Origin: Meiothermus granaticius NBRC 107808
GTDB lineage: Bacteria; Deinococcota; Deinococci; Deinococcales; Thermaceae
DNA: 44,653 nt
Direction: 5' to 3'
Assembly (NCBI RefSeq): GCF_003574355.1
Contig: NZ_QWLB01000030.1
Location: forward strand, 1 to 44,653
Shown: piece after piece, positions 7,125-17,562 of the stretch
Position numbering within the stretch: the first letter of the stretch is position 1
Layout: each line of letters starts with the position of its first letter
The notes under the pieces: model-generated
What the model saw: only the letters and a program-made list of their open reading frames with translations
What the model was told of the DNA's origin: nothing
Databases searched by the model: none
Position numbers and translations under genes: made by a program

Positions 7125-9545
7125 ATGTCCCAGGTTTTGCCGATTGAGATTACCGATGAGGTAAAGCAGAGCTTTATCAACTATGCCATGTCGGTCATTG
7201 TGGACCGGGCCCTGCCCGACGTGCGCGATGGCCTAAAACCGGTGCAGCGCCGCATCCTTTACGCCGCCTATCAAGATGGGGTTGTTCCTACGCGCAAGCA
7301 CGTCAAGAGCGCCAAGATCGTGGGGGAGGTGATGGGTAAATACCACCCTCACGGCGATGCGGCCATCTACGACACCATGGCCCGGCTGGCCCAGGACTGG
7401 AACCTGCGCTACCCGCTGATTGATGGCCAGGGCAACTTCGGCTCGGTGGACGGGGACCCACCGGCGGCCCCTCGCTATACCGAGGCCAGGATCTCTGCCG
7501 TGGGCTATGAGATGCTGCAGGACCTGGACAAAGAGACCGTAGACATGGTGCCCAACTACGACGGCACCCAAACCCAACCTGAGGTGCTGCCCTCGGCTTT
7601 GCCCAACATGCTGGTCAATGGTGCGGCAGGGATCGCTGTGGGGATGGCCACCAGCCTGCCTCCCCACAACCTCTCCGAGACGGTAGACGCCTTGGTGGCC
7701 ATGATCGCCAATCCGGAGATCGGCCTCGAGGAGATCCTGAAGCGCCTGCCCGGCCCGGATTTTCCCACCGGGGCCAAGCTCAGCCGCCGGGGCATCGCCG
7801 AGGCCTATGCCAGTGGGCGCGGGACCCTCAAGGTGCGGGCTCGAGTGCGCAACGAGGAGAAAAATGGGCGGGCCATGCTGGTCTTCACCGAGATCCCCTA
7901 TCAGGTCAACAAAGCCGACCTAATCGCCCAGATCGCTGGCTTGGTCAAGAATCACGTGATCGAAGAGATCAGTGCCCTGCGCGACGAGTCCGATCGCCAG
8001 GGGATGCGCATCGCGATCGAGCTCAAGCGCGGAGCCAACCCCCAGGTGGTGCTCAACAAGCTCTACAAGCACTCCCGCCTTCAGACCACCTTCAGCGTGA
8101 ACATGCTGGCGATTGTGAACGGCGAGCCCAAAGTGCTCAGCCTGCCCCAGATGATGCGGCACTACCTGGACCACCGGGCTCTGGTGGTGCGGCGGCGCAC
8201 GGAGTATGAGCTGCGCAAAGCCCGGGAGCGAGCCCATATCCTCGAGGGCCTCCTCATCGCGTTGGACCATATTGACGAGGTCATCGCCTTGATCCGGGCA
8301 TCTCAGGACGCGGCCGAGGCAAGGCTTGGACTGATCAACCGCTTCGCCCTGACCGAGATCCAGGCCCAGGCCATCCTGGATATGCGCCTTCAGCGTCTGG
8401 TCGGGCTGGAGCGGGAAAAGCTCCAGGAGGAATACCGCGAGCTGATGGAGGAGATTGCCCGCCTTAGTGCGATCCTCGAGGATGAGAAGCGGCTATGGCG
8501 GGTGGTGCAGGATGAGCTGCTGGAGGTCAAAAAGCGCTTTGGCGACGAGCGCCGTACCCAGATCACCGAGTTCGAGGAGGGGTTCAGCCTTGAGGACCTC
8601 ATCGAGGACGAGCCGATGGTCATCACCCTGACCGCTCAGGGCTTCATGAAGCGCACCCCGCTCGAGGCTTACCGGGCTCAGGGCCGGGGTGGGGTAGGGG
8701 CCCAAGCGGGAAAGACCAAGGAAGAGGACGAGGCCATCTCGGTGTTTGTGGCCTCCATGCACGATACCTTGCTGATTTTCACCAACCGAGGCCGGGTCTA
8801 CGGCGAGAAAGTCCATGAACTCCCCGAGGCCAGCCGACAAGCCCGGGGCACCCACGTGGTGAGCCTACTCCCGCTCGTCGAGGGCGAGGAAGTGGCGGCC
8901 CTGCTCAACGTGCGCGACCTGACCCAAGAGGGCTATTTTGTTTTTGCCACCAAAGAGGGCCTGGTCAAGAAGACCGAGATTCGGGAGTACCAAAACCTTT
9001 CCTCGGCGGGGCTCATCGCGATCAACTTGGTGGAAAACGATGCCTTGATCGCGGTCGGTATGGCCCAAGAAGGGGATCAAGCTATGCTGGCTACCCTGAG
9101 CGGCCAGGCCATTCGCTTTGACCTGGCGGATGTACGTGCGACCGGGCGGGCCAGCCAGGGGGTTACCGGCATCCGCTTCAAGGGGGGGCGCAGCGATCAG
9201 GTGGTCTCCTTGGTGGTGTTGCCCCAAGGGTACGAGGGGGAGGTGTTGGCGGTGGGTACCAAAGGCTACGGCAAGCGCACCCCCGTCTCTGAGTACCCTC
9301 TGCAGGGCCGCGGCGGACAGGGCGTGATCACCTTTAATACCAACGACAAAGTGGGGCAGCTCGGGGCTTTGATGCGGGTGCAGGGCACCGAGGACCTGCT
9401 GGTGCTTTCCAAGCGGGGCATTGCCATCCGCACCAAGGTGGCCAGCATCTCGCAGTATGGCCGGGCGACCAGCGGGGTCAAGGTGATGAATTTGGCCGAG
9501 GATGACGAGATGGCTTCGGCCTTTGTGATCGCTTTGCAGGAGTGA
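7125..9545 (+). CDS. gyrA: DNA gyrase subunit A
   Basis: The protein has 806 residues. The catalytic tyrosine is Y118 in [10 protein letters not shown]. The quinolone-determining region reads [14 protein letters not shown], with Ala79 at the position of E. coli Ser83 and Asp83 at that of Asp87. The C-terminal domain has six beta-pinwheel-like repeats and the GyrA box QGRGGQG at residues 727-733, which marks gyrase rather than topoisomerase IV. With GyrB it introduces negative supercoils using ATP; gyrB is not in the window. AGGAG at 7113-7117, 7 bases before ATG 7125, fixes the start over the out-of-frame ATG at 7121. It has its own strong promoter. Confidence 0.96.
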   Translation: MSQVLPIEITDEVKQSFINYAMSVIVDRALPDVRDGLKPVQRRILYAAYQDGVVPTRKHVKSAKIVGEVMGKYHPHGDAAIYDTMARLAQDWNLRYPLIDGQGNFGSVDGDPPAAPRYTEARISAVGYEMLQDLDKETVDMVPNYDGTQTQPEVLPSALPNMLVNGAAGIAVGMATSLPPHNLSETVDALVAMIANPEIGLEEILKRLPGPDFPTGAKLSRRGIAEAYASGRGTLKVRARVRNEEKNGRAMLVFTEIPYQVNKADLIAQIAGLVKNHVIEEISALRDESDRQGMRIAIELKRGANPQVVLNKLYKHSRLQTTFSVNMLAIVNGEPKVLSLPQMMRHYLDHRALVVRRRTEYELRKARERAHILEGLLIALDHIDEVIALIRASQDAAEARLGLINRFALTEIQAQAILDMRLQRLVGLEREKLQEEYRELMEEIARLSAILEDEKRLWRVVQDELLEVKKRFGDERRTQITEFEEGFSLEDLIEDEPMVITLTAQGFMKRTPLEAYRAQGRGGVGAQAGKTKEEDEAISVFVASMHDTLLIFTNRGRVYGEKVHELPEASRQARGTHVVSLLPLVEGEEVAALLNVRDLTQEGYFVFATKEGLVKKTEIREYQNLSSAGLIAINLVENDALIAVGMAQEGDQAMLATLSGQAIRFDLADVRATGRASQGVTGIRFKGGRSDQVVSLVVLPQGYEGEVLAVGTKGYGKRTPVSEYPLQGRGGQGVITFNTNDKVGQLGALMRVQGTEDLLVLSKRGIAIRTKVASISQYGRATSGVKVMNLAEDDEMASAFVIALQE

Positions 9546-9617
9546 GCTTACCGAGGGCCCATCCGAGGGGACAGGTGAGCCTCGAGTTGGGCCGTTGGCA
9601 GGTTCACTTAGCATGCT

Positions 9618-9657
9618 GCCTTACCCCTGCCTACTGCCGGACGTGCTAGGGTAAGGC
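9618..9657 (+). other. Inverted repeat just upstream of ispH
   Basis: GCCTTACCC (9618-9626) and GGGTAAGGC (9649-9657) form a perfect 9-bp stem with a 22-base loop. It ends 6 bases before the ispH ATG. No T-run follows on either strand, so it is not a normal terminator. It may be an operator or a leader hairpin. The 118-bp gap between gyrA and ispH shows no convincing promoter apart from a weak TAGGGT at 9647-9652. Confidence 0.4.
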
Positions 9658-9663
9658 CTTGGT

Positions 9664-11720
<2,057 letters not shown>

Positions 11721-11732
11721 AAAAAGGTGAGC

Positions 11733-11761
11733 TTGCCAAGCGCGGCTGGCTCTGCTATATT
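11733..11761 (+). promoter_or_regulatory. tRNA-Asn promoter
   Basis: -35 TTGCCA (11733-11738), a 17-bp spacer and -10 TATATT (11756-11761) place the transcript start near 11768, about 25 bases before the tRNA. It begins 13 bases after the dusA stop, so the tRNA is an independent unit. Confidence 0.8.
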
Positions 11762-11792
11762 AGCGTTCGCTCTTGGGCGCACTGAGACCCGT

Positions 11793-11868
11793 TCCGCGGT
11801 AGCTCAGTCGGTAGAGCGTCCGACTGTTAATCGGATGGTCGTAGGTTCGAGTCCTACCCGCGGAGCCA
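11793..11868 (+). tRNA. tRNA-Asn (anticodon GTT)
   Basis: The cloverleaf has acceptor arms TCCGCGG and CCGCGGA, the D arm TAGCTCAGTCGGTAGAGC, an anticodon stem CCGAC/ATCGG region with loop TGTTAAT carrying GTT, and T arm GGTTCGAGTCC. The 3' GCCA is encoded. It lies between its own promoter and a strong intrinsic terminator. Confidence 0.97.
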
Positions 11869-11872
11869 ATCC

Positions 11873-11900
11873 CCCCCGGTCCTGCCGACCGGGGGTTTTT
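11873..11900 (+). terminator. Intrinsic terminator of tRNA-Asn
   Basis: CCCCCGGTC pairs with GACCGGGGG (9 bp, 5-base loop) and five T residues follow (11896-11900). This is a textbook rho-independent terminator, 4 bases behind the tRNA. Confidence 0.92.
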
Positions 11901-11940
11901 CATTTACTTATCCCTGCCTTTGGGGTTGTTCGCGCTCTCC

Positions 11941-12615
11941 TTAAGCCGGAGGGGATCTTCGCGGTCGGGCAAAATCCCACATCTTGAGGACGAAGGCCCA
12001 GGCTGGATGGGTCCAGTGGCCCATCACGGTGCCCTCTCGCAGGGCTTGAAGAAGATCGCTCGGCCCGCAGATGGGCCGCTGAGGGGTTTGTACCCAGGCA
12101 TCGCCAACCTGACCCAGGGTATGGGCATCTGAGCCCGCGCTTTGGAGCCGCTGATGGGTTTCAGCCCAGCGAACCGCTACCCGATTCCAGTGCGGTCGGG
12201 AGATGCGGGCGTTGAAGGTCTCGATGATATCTATATTGTCGGCTAGCTGCTCGAGGGCCTCGGGGTTCAGCCGCCAGCGCTTGAGCGGGTCAAAGCCATG
12301 GGGTAAGAGCACCAAGCCTCCCTGAGCCCTTATGGCCGCTACGGTCTCTTCAGCGCTGAGCCCAGGGGGAATTTTCTCATTGAGAAATAGGCCTATCAAC
12401 TCGCCATCGCGGCTCGAGATCTCCTCGCCCACGATTACGGTGAGGCCACTGCCCTGGGCTAGGGTTTGCAGCTTCTGGGCCCCCCAGACCTCGTTGTGGT
12501 CTGTGATGGCTTGAACGTTGATCCCACGCGCAGCACAGCGGGCTGGGAAGCTGGTAAGCGGGGTGCAGCAGTCGTGGGAAGCCTCACTGTGGCAGTGCAA
12601 ATCAATCCGCATCAT
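11941..12615 (-). CDS. PHP-domain metal-dependent phosphoesterase
   Basis: The protein has about 224 residues from the start I favour (MMRIDLHCHS). PHP metal-ligand motifs are clear: DLHCHSEASHDC at the N terminus, ITDHNEV, HGFDPLKR and the C-terminal GSDAHTLGQVG. The family hydrolyses phosphoester substrates with two or three metal ions; the exact substrate (for example a nucleoside bisphosphate or oligoribonucleotide) cannot be assigned. An in-frame ATG at 12678 would add 21 residues without PHP similarity, so the start is uncertain. It follows the lipid kinase gene on the same strand with a short gap and is probably the last gene of a glsB-like/kinase/PHP operon. Confidence 0.83.
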   Translation of the reverse strand: MMRIDLHCHSEASHDCCTPLTSFPARCAARGINVQAITDHNEVWGAQKLQTLAQGSGLTVIVGEEISSRDGELIGLFLNEKIPPGLSAEETVAAIRAQGGLVLLPHGFDPLKRWRLNPEALEQLADNIDIIETFNARISRPHWNRVAVRWAETHQRLQSAGSDAHTLGQVGDAWVQTPQRPICGPSDLLQALREGTVMGHWTHPAWAFVLKMWDFARPRRSPPA

Positions 12616-12700
12616 CCCTTTGGGGAAAGCCGCTGGGGCACCTGATTCTGCAGTCCTATCGGGGATTTCAGGGGGCATGTTTCAACTCGAGAATTCGCGC

Positions 12701-13642
12701 TCAAGAACCCTTCTCAGGGCTATTTGCATTTGGCTGGGAGGCTTGTGGGGGCGGGTCTTTGGGCTCGGCGGCAGGAAGCCAGACTTCCAGCGCTTTGGGC
12801 CAGACCTCTATTTCGATTTCACCAGGGCCATCTTGATGGTGCACCTCAGCATCGAGGTGGAAAGGTGTGCCGTCCCATTCCAGCCGTATGTGTTGGCAGC
12901 GCCGTACACTCACATTGGGAAGCTCCTCGAGCCGCTCCTGCAGCAAACTGGTAAGGTAGCCGATCACGCTAACGCGTGCGGTATCGCTCACCGTTACCAC
13001 GTCTAACAGCCCATCGGTGGGATCAGCGCCTGGGGCTAGCCGAACCCGGTGGCTGAGGGCGGGGGTGTTCATCACCTCGAGCAACAGCAGCGGTTCTTCC
13101 AAGGCCTCTCCATCGCACCACATTCGCAGGGGCTGGGCCTGAAATCCGCTGACGGTTTGCAGTCCGGCCTGTAACCCGCGCAAAATGCTTTTTTCTCCCT
13201 CAGGGTCGTAGGTGTGGAGGGTGGAGGCAAAAATCCCCCACCCAGCGGCCTCAAGGAAGAGGTCTTCCCCCCAGGGGGTCTGTACCCGTCCTACATCCAG
13301 CCAAACTTTTCGGGGCTTGGCCAAGCCCTCCAGGATCTTTTGGGGAGGGAGGCCGAAGATACCCAGGGCCCCAGCCACGTTATTGGCTGTGCCCATGGGT
13401 ACCACCGCCATTGGAGTCCTGCCGCCGGCCAGTCGGGCCGCTACGGCTCGCACTGTGCCATCTCCTCCAGCAGCCACCACCAGATCGGTGGGATGGGCCA
13501 GCACGGGGTCAAGCTCTTCAGGGGTTTCGGTCGGAGAGAACCAGGCCTCATACCCCGCGGACTTAAGGGCCAACAGGAGTTGAGTACTATCGAGGCTGTT
13601 GGCCCCGCCTGCGTTGGGGTTATGGATGAGGGTAGCACGCAT
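12701..13642 (-). CDS. Diacylglycerol kinase family lipid kinase
   Basis: The protein has 313 residues. The nucleotide-binding motif GGDGTVRAV (residues ~59-67) and the following MGTANNVAGALGI are diagnostic of the DAGK catalytic domain (LCB5/YegS/DgkB group). HNPNAGG at residues 7-13 is the usual N-terminal signature. The enzyme phosphorylates diacylglycerol or a related lipid; the group also contains sphingosine and undecaprenol-like kinases. The C-terminal ~25 residues are proline-rich and poorly conserved. It starts 19 bases after the GlsB-like gene and precedes the PHP gene, so all three are probably co-transcribed. Confidence 0.88.
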   Translation of the reverse strand: MRATLIHNPNAGGANSLDSTQLLLALKSAGYEAWFSPTETPEELDPVLAHPTDLVVAAGGDGTVRAVAARLAGGRTPMAVVPMGTANNVAGALGIFGLPPQKILEGLAKPRKVWLDVGRVQTPWGEDLFLEAAGWGIFASTLHTYDPEGEKSILRGLQAGLQTVSGFQAQPLRMWCDGEALEEPLLLLEVMNTPALSHRVRLAPGADPTDGLLDVVTVSDTARVSVIGYLTSLLQERLEELPNVSVRRCQHIRLEWDGTPFHLDAEVHHQDGPGEIEIEVWPKALEVWLPAAEPKDPPPQASQPNANSPEKGS

Positions 13643-13661
13643 AATGGTTTACAAGACAAAA

Positions 13662-13925
13662 CTATAGGAGGCGCAAGGCCCTCAGGATAAAGATCAGCAC
13701 GACTGCCCCCAGCACTCCCCACAGCAGCCCTAGCAGGCTAAAACTGCCGGCTGCCACCGCCCCGCCAATGTGTAAGACATCGCCGAACAGCCAGCGCCCC
13801 AGGGCTGAGCCCACAATTCCAATGACGATATTGGCCAGTGCACCCTGGCGGGCATCGGTTCCCATGAGCAGGCTGGCCAACCAACCAATCAAAGCCCCGA
13901 CCAAAATAGCAATAATCCAACCCAT
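13662..13925 (-). CDS. GlsB/YeaQ/YmgE family stress membrane protein
   Basis: This is an 87-residue, very hydrophobic protein with three predicted membrane segments (residues ~2-21, 30-47, 58-84). The pattern [17 protein letters not shown] followed by a glycine-rich second segment, [11 protein letters not shown], is typical of the GlsB/YeaQ/YmgE (transglycosylase-associated) family, which is linked to stress responses in Gram-positive bacteria. Its molecular function is unknown. AGGAG 8 bases before the ATG supports the start. It is divergent from the response regulator gene and probably leads the operon with the lipid kinase. Confidence 0.88.
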   Translation of the reverse strand: MGWIIAILVGALIGWLASLLMGTDARQGALANIVIGIVGSALGRWLFGDVLHIGGAVAAGSFSLLGLLWGVLGAVVLIFILRALRLL

Positions 13926-13990
13926 ATCCTGTGCTCCTTTCAGGCCCTTAGGGCGACTCGAGGAGCCTAGAGGGTGGGGCTGAGGCAGCG

Positions 13991-14029
13991 CTGAACCGCG
14001 GCTGAACTTCCCCTTGGCTGGGGTAGAAT
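13991..14029 (+). promoter_or_regulatory. Response regulator promoter with tandem 11-bp repeats
   Basis: CTGAAC occurs at 13991-13996 and again at 14002-14007, exactly 11 bp apart, as expected for tandem binding of an OmpR/PhoB-type regulator. The second copy sits where a -35 box would be: 16 bp separate it from a -10 TAGAAT (14024-14029). This suggests autoregulation of the downstream gene. Confidence 0.5.
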
Positions 14030-14083
14030 ACCCTCAGCCGTTCTTCAGCTTGATCCCAAAAACTGTGCGAGATTCGGAGGGTT

Positions 14084-14758
14084 ATGCAGCGCGTTTTAGT
14101 GATTGACGATGACTCGAGTGTGCGCAGCTTTCTCAAGCGAGGGTTATCGTATGAGGGGTATGCGGTGGACCTGGCCGAGAGCGGGGAGGCCGGTCTGGCC
14201 CAGGCCCGGATCCGCTACCCCGACCTGGTGATTCTGGATGTGATGATGCCGGGGATAGACGGCCTTGAGGTGCTTAGGCGGTTACGGGCAGCCGATGAGA
14301 AGCTGCCCATCATTATGCTGACCGCCCGCGATGCCCCCGAGGACCAGATTCATGGCCTCAACACCGGGGCCGACGACTACGTCACCAAACCCATCAGCTT
14401 CGAAGTGCTCATCGCTCGAGTGCGGAGCTTGTTGCGTCGTCACCAGGCGGAAGCCCCGAATGTGCTGCGCTTCTCCGACCTCGAGATGAACGCAGAGAGC
14501 TTCATGGTCAAGCGGGGGGGGCGCGAGATCACCCTGACCAGCCTCGAGTTTCGCCTGCTCCAGACCTTCCTGGAAAACCCCGAGCGGGTGACGAACAAAC
14601 AGCTGCTGCTGGACAAGGTGTGGGGCACCGATTTCTTTGGGGATGCCAACGTGGTTGAGGTCTATGTTAAGCAACTCCGACAGAAGCTCGAGGCCGGGGG
14701 GGAACCCCGCTTGATCCAGACCATCCGTGGGGCAGGATATGTATTGCGCGAGCAATAA
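14084..14758 (+). CDS. OmpR/PhoB-family response regulator (orphan)
   Basis: The protein has 224 residues. Receiver domain (1-118): acidic pocket D8-D10, phosphoacceptor D52 in LVILDVMMPG, T80 and K102 in DDYVTKP. The C-terminal winged helix (~128-224) contains LTSLEFRLLQ and the recognition region VEVYVKQLRQKL, ending in TIRGAGYVLR. It is a DNA-binding transcription regulator activated by phosphorylation. No histidine kinase gene is adjacent, so the partner must be elsewhere. GGAGG about 4 bases before the ATG supports the start. The upstream region holds tandem CTGAAC repeats that could be its own binding site. Confidence 0.93.
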   Translation: MQRVLVIDDDSSVRSFLKRGLSYEGYAVDLAESGEAGLAQARIRYPDLVILDVMMPGIDGLEVLRRLRAADEKLPIIMLTARDAPEDQIHGLNTGADDYVTKPISFEVLIARVRSLLRRHQAEAPNVLRFSDLEMNAESFMVKRGGREITLTSLEFRLLQTFLENPERVTNKQLLLDKVWGTDFFGDANVVEVYVKQLRQKLEAGGEPRLIQTIRGAGYVLREQ

Positions 14759-14791
14759 AGCCGATTGGGACCAGAAGGTAAGATAATCCTC

Positions 14792-15508
14792 ATGGAGATG
14801 ACCGCTGCGCAGTCCTTGCGCTACAAGCTCACCTACGCGGGGCATGCCGCTGGGGAGCAGCGCTTGCTGCTCGAGCCCCGCTCGGGAGGGGTGCGCCTGA
14901 CCTTGGAGGCGCAGGTCGAGCTGCCCCTACCTAAAACCCGCCAGCGTTGGGAGAGCGAGCTAGACGCAGAGGGGTTGCCCAGGCGGTACCGCGAACGGGT
15001 GGAGGGCGGGGGGACCCGGGTGATGGAGGTGGAGTTCTCCAGGGAGGACGGCCTGGTCACGGTGAGCCAGGGCAAGGAGGACCTGGCCATTCCCTACCTC
15101 AGCGAGATGCACGATCCTCTCTCGCTGATCCTGGCGATAGGCGAGCTGGACCTCGAGGTCGGCGAGGTAGAGACCTTCCAGTTGGTTGGAGGCCGGGCGT
15201 ATGTGGAGCGCCTTCCCGACCAATCCCTCAAACAGGCCGGGGATGCCGAGGAAAAACCGGTGCGGGTTTACCGCTTGCGCCCTGGCCTAAGCCTGCTCTA
15301 TTTTGACGAGAAGGATTACCCCGTTCGGCTGACCCAGAAGGTGGGGGAGCATGTGTTTGAAGCCGAGCTGGTGGAGGTGCAGCGGCTGGAGTTTGGCGCT
15401 CGAGCGGAGAAGGGCCGGGGGGAGCGGGTTCGTGTGGTTGCGGGGGAGCCCGAGGGGGGAGCCCATAACCCCAGCCGCCGTCGCCGCCGCCGTAAGCGAT
15501 ACGGCTGA
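14792..15508 (+). CDS. Conserved hypothetical protein, DUF3108-like
   Basis: The protein has about 238 residues, no signal peptide and no membrane segment. The fold pattern is mostly beta: alternating short strands from LRYKLTYAGHAAGEQRL onward, and the segment MHDPLSLILAIGEL. This resembles DUF3108 proteins, whose members bind lipid-like ligands or work in the envelope, but those are normally exported, so the assignment is tentative. The last ~10 residues are almost all arginine/lysine. I favour ATG 14792; a TTG at 14765 would add nine residues. It lies 33 bases behind the orphan regulator and is likely co-transcribed with it. Function unknown. Confidence 0.68.
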   Translation: MEMTAAQSLRYKLTYAGHAAGEQRLLLEPRSGGVRLTLEAQVELPLPKTRQRWESELDAEGLPRRYRERVEGGGTRVMEVEFSREDGLVTVSQGKEDLAIPYLSEMHDPLSLILAIGELDLEVGEVETFQLVGGRAYVERLPDQSLKQAGDAEEKPVRVYRLRPGLSLLYFDEKDYPVRLTQKVGEHVFEAELVEVQRLEFGARAEKGRGERVRVVAGEPEGGAHNPSRRRRRRKRYG

Positions 15509-15528
15509 TCGGGGGGATCCTCCTGGCT

Positions 15529-15556
15529 TTTGCCTCACGCGGCCATCCGGTATGCT
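15529..15556 (+). promoter_or_regulatory. Possible hisD promoter
   Basis: A TTTGCC/TTGCCT -35 region (15529-15535) and a -10 TATGCT (15551-15556), 15-16 bp apart, lie between the DUF3108-like gene and hisD. The predicted start falls ~6 bases before the hisD ATG, an almost leaderless arrangement. Confidence 0.45.
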
Positions 15557-15568
15557 GGCCCATAGCTC

Positions 15569-16819
15569 ATGATCAGGTCTCCGGAACAACTGCGATCTCG
15601 TTTTGCCAACCGTCGGCCCACGCTCGAGTACGGGGATGCCCTCGAGACCGTGCGGGGCATCCTTCGCGCGGTCGAACAGGAAGGGGATGCTGCCCTTGAC
15701 CGCATCAGCACCGAGCTGGATGGGTACCCCGTGCTAGAAATTCCCAAGCGGCAGTGGCGAGAGGCCTACGAGGCCCTCGATGCAGAGCTGCGCGATGGTC
15801 TCGAGACCGCCAAGGAGCGCATCGAGGCCTTTTATCGTCGGGAGCCCTGGGGCGGGTTCCTCGAGGCAGGCCCGGAGGGGGTGTTGGGGCAGCTGGTGCG
15901 CCCGCTTGACCGGGTTGGGGTGTATGTCCCCGGCGGCAGTGCCCCGCTCCTTTCCACCGTGTTGATGACGGTGGTCCCGGCCCAGGTGGCTGGGGTAGGG
16001 GAGACGGTTGTGGCGAGCCCACCGCAGGTGCATCCCGGTATCTTGGCCGCGGCTTGGGTGGCCGGGGCGGACCGGCTCTTCGCCATGGGGGGGGCCCAGG
16101 CCGTGGCCGCGCTGGCCTATGGCACCGAGCGGGTGCCCCGGGTGGACAAGATCATGGGGCCGGGGAATCGCTACGTGGTGTTGGCCAAGCGTGAGGTGTA
16201 CGGCAGCGTGGGGATGGAGGGCTTGCCCGGCCCGACCGAAACCCTGATCATAGCCGATGCCTCCGCCGATCCCCGGCTGCTTGCGGCGGACTTGCTGGCC
16301 CAGGCCGAGCATGGCCCCGATTCCGAGGCCTGGTTGCTCTCGCCCCATCGGGAGCTTTTAGAGCGGGTCAGCGAGGAGCTCGAGCATCAGCTCTCGAGCC
16401 TTCCCCGGGCTGAGGTGGCCCGCAAAGCCCTGTCCAGAAGCGGATTGGTCCTGGTAGAGGACCTGGAGGAGGCCCTGGAGCTGGCTAACCTCTATGCCCC
16501 TGAGCACCTGTGCCTTTCCGTACACGATCCGCTCGAGCTGGTGGGCTGGGTGCGCAACGCGGGGGGAATTTTCCTGGGGGAGCACTCCTGCGAGGCCCTG
16601 GGGGACTACCTTGCCGGGCCCAGCCACGTGATGCCCACCTCGGCTACCGCCCGCTTTGGGGGAGGGCTGGCCCTGCGGGATTTTCTCAAGGTGATCCCGG
16701 TGGTGGGGCTCACCCAGAAGGCCGCGGCCCGGCTCTCGAGGCTGGGGGCCCGGATGGCTCGAGAAGAAGGCTTGGAAGCCCACGCCAGGGCCCTGGATCG
16801 GCGAACCAACCTGGACTAG
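15569..16819 (+). CDS. hisD: Histidinol dehydrogenase
   Basis: The protein has 416 residues, normal for HisD. Clear family segments are [18 protein letters not shown] (NAD region), [43 protein letters not shown] with a zinc/catalytic histidine, YAPEHLCL, and [14 protein letters not shown]. It performs the last two oxidations of histidine synthesis, from L-histidinol to L-histidine. The other his genes here (hisC, hisB, hisH) are about 10 kb away on the opposite strand, so the pathway is scattered. The gene ends 10 bases from the convergent plsY-like gene, with no visible terminator between them. Confidence 0.95.
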   Translation: MIRSPEQLRSRFANRRPTLEYGDALETVRGILRAVEQEGDAALDRISTELDGYPVLEIPKRQWREAYEALDAELRDGLETAKERIEAFYRREPWGGFLEAGPEGVLGQLVRPLDRVGVYVPGGSAPLLSTVLMTVVPAQVAGVGETVVASPPQVHPGILAAAWVAGADRLFAMGGAQAVAALAYGTERVPRVDKIMGPGNRYVVLAKREVYGSVGMEGLPGPTETLIIADASADPRLLAADLLAQAEHGPDSEAWLLSPHRELLERVSEELEHQLSSLPRAEVARKALSRSGLVLVEDLEEALELANLYAPEHLCLSVHDPLELVGWVRNAGGIFLGEHSCEALGDYLAGPSHVMPTSATARFGGGLALRDFLKVIPVVGLTQKAAARLSRLGARMAREEGLEAHARALDRRTNLD

Positions 16820-16829
16820 AGCGCTCTCC

Positions 16830-17387
16830 TCAGGTGAGGCTTCGCCTCTGGCCGGGCCGATGCCTTAGCAGGATCGGGGCCGCCACCCCGACCCCGAACC
16901 AAAGATAGGCCATCCCCCCGCCGATAAAGAGGCTCGAGAGCGGGAACACCAGTGCGGCCAGGAACACCGCCCGGTTGGGGTTGCGGGTGAGGGCATAGGC
17001 CAGCCCTACCAGCAGGAGCCCAGCCCCCAAAAGGGATAGCTTGACCGCGAACAACGCCCCCACGGCTGGGGCCAGGCCTCGCCCTCCACGGCCCAGCAGC
17101 CACACGGAGTAACAGTGCCCGAGCACCGCAAAGGCCCCGGCCACCAAGCCCCCGTTGAGGTCTCGAGCCATAAACTCTCCTAGGGCTACCGCCATCAACC
17201 CCTTCATCCCCCCCAAAACCCCCACCAGCACGCCGGGAACCACACCCAGGGTGCGCCAAGCCCCTAGGGTTCCGAGGTCGCCTGACTCCTCAGTCATCAG
17301 GTTCTTGCCCTGCATCAGCCCGAACCAGTAAGCGAAGGGGAGCGAACCGAACAGATACCCGAGCAAGGCTGCATACAGAAGGGCCAT
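16830..17387 (-). CDS. PlsY-like membrane acyltransferase homologue, divergent
   Basis: The protein has 185 residues and five to six membrane segments. The start (ALLGYLFGSLPFAYW) and the late GHCYSVWLLGRGGRGLAPAVG follow PlsY motifs, where the latter is normally GHxxPVxxxFKGGKGVAT. The first catalytic loop, normally GSGNxGxTN, reads ESGDLGTLGAW: both asparagines are gone. PlsY transfers acyl from acyl-phosphate to glycerol-3-phosphate. This copy may be altered in substrate or inactive. A TAGGGT box 7 bases before the ATG suggests a leaderless transcript. The frame stays open upstream to 18542, antisense to argG, but that extension shows no real protein features. Confidence 0.72.
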   Translation of the reverse strand: MALLYAALLGYLFGSLPFAYWFGLMQGKNLMTEESGDLGTLGAWRTLGVVPGVLVGVLGGMKGLMAVALGEFMARDLNGGLVAGAFAVLGHCYSVWLLGRGGRGLAPAVGALFAVKLSLLGAGLLLVGLAYALTRNPNRAVFLAALVFPLSSLFIGGGMAYLWFGVGVAAPILLRHRPGQRRSLT

Positions 17388-17430
17388 GGCTTCTACCCTA
17401 CCGCATTCGGAATCTGGGGGCGCTCTATCC

Positions 17431-17459
17431 TTGACGGTGGTGAGGTGGGTCCGTATACT
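17431..17459 (+). promoter_or_regulatory. argG operon promoter
   Basis: -35 TTGACG (17431-17436), a 17-bp spacer and -10 TATACT (17454-17459) predict a start at about 17466. The ATG of the small leader ORF lies at 17467, so that ORF would be read from the very 5' end of the mRNA. Confidence 0.85.
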
Positions 17460-17466
17460 TATGCGC

Positions 17467-17562
17467 ATGCCTTTTCCCGGCTCATGGTTGTACTTCATCT
17501 GCTTAGGCTGTACTGTAGAGGCTTGTGTGGCCAAGTGCCCCGCCTCTGAGGTGAATGAATGA
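17467..17562 (+). CDS. Possible small leader ORF before argG (31 codons)
   Basis: The ORF begins at the predicted transcript start and encodes a 31-residue peptide beginning [10 protein letters not shown]. It contains four cysteines in the order CLGC then ACVAKC, and no arginine. Its TGA (17560-17562) overlaps the argG ATG as ATGA, a translational-coupling geometry. argG also has its own GAGGTG at 17548-17553. Third-position GC is lower than in the neighbouring genes, so the ORF may not be translated and the region may act as a structured leader instead: GAGGC at ~17518 can pair with GCCTC at ~17542. Confidence 0.4.
   Translation: MPFPGSWLYFICLGCTVEACVAKCPASEVNE

Noticed and set aside
11727-11987. 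An 86-codon frame across tRNA-Asn
   Set aside because: It reads through a tRNA, its promoter and its terminator.
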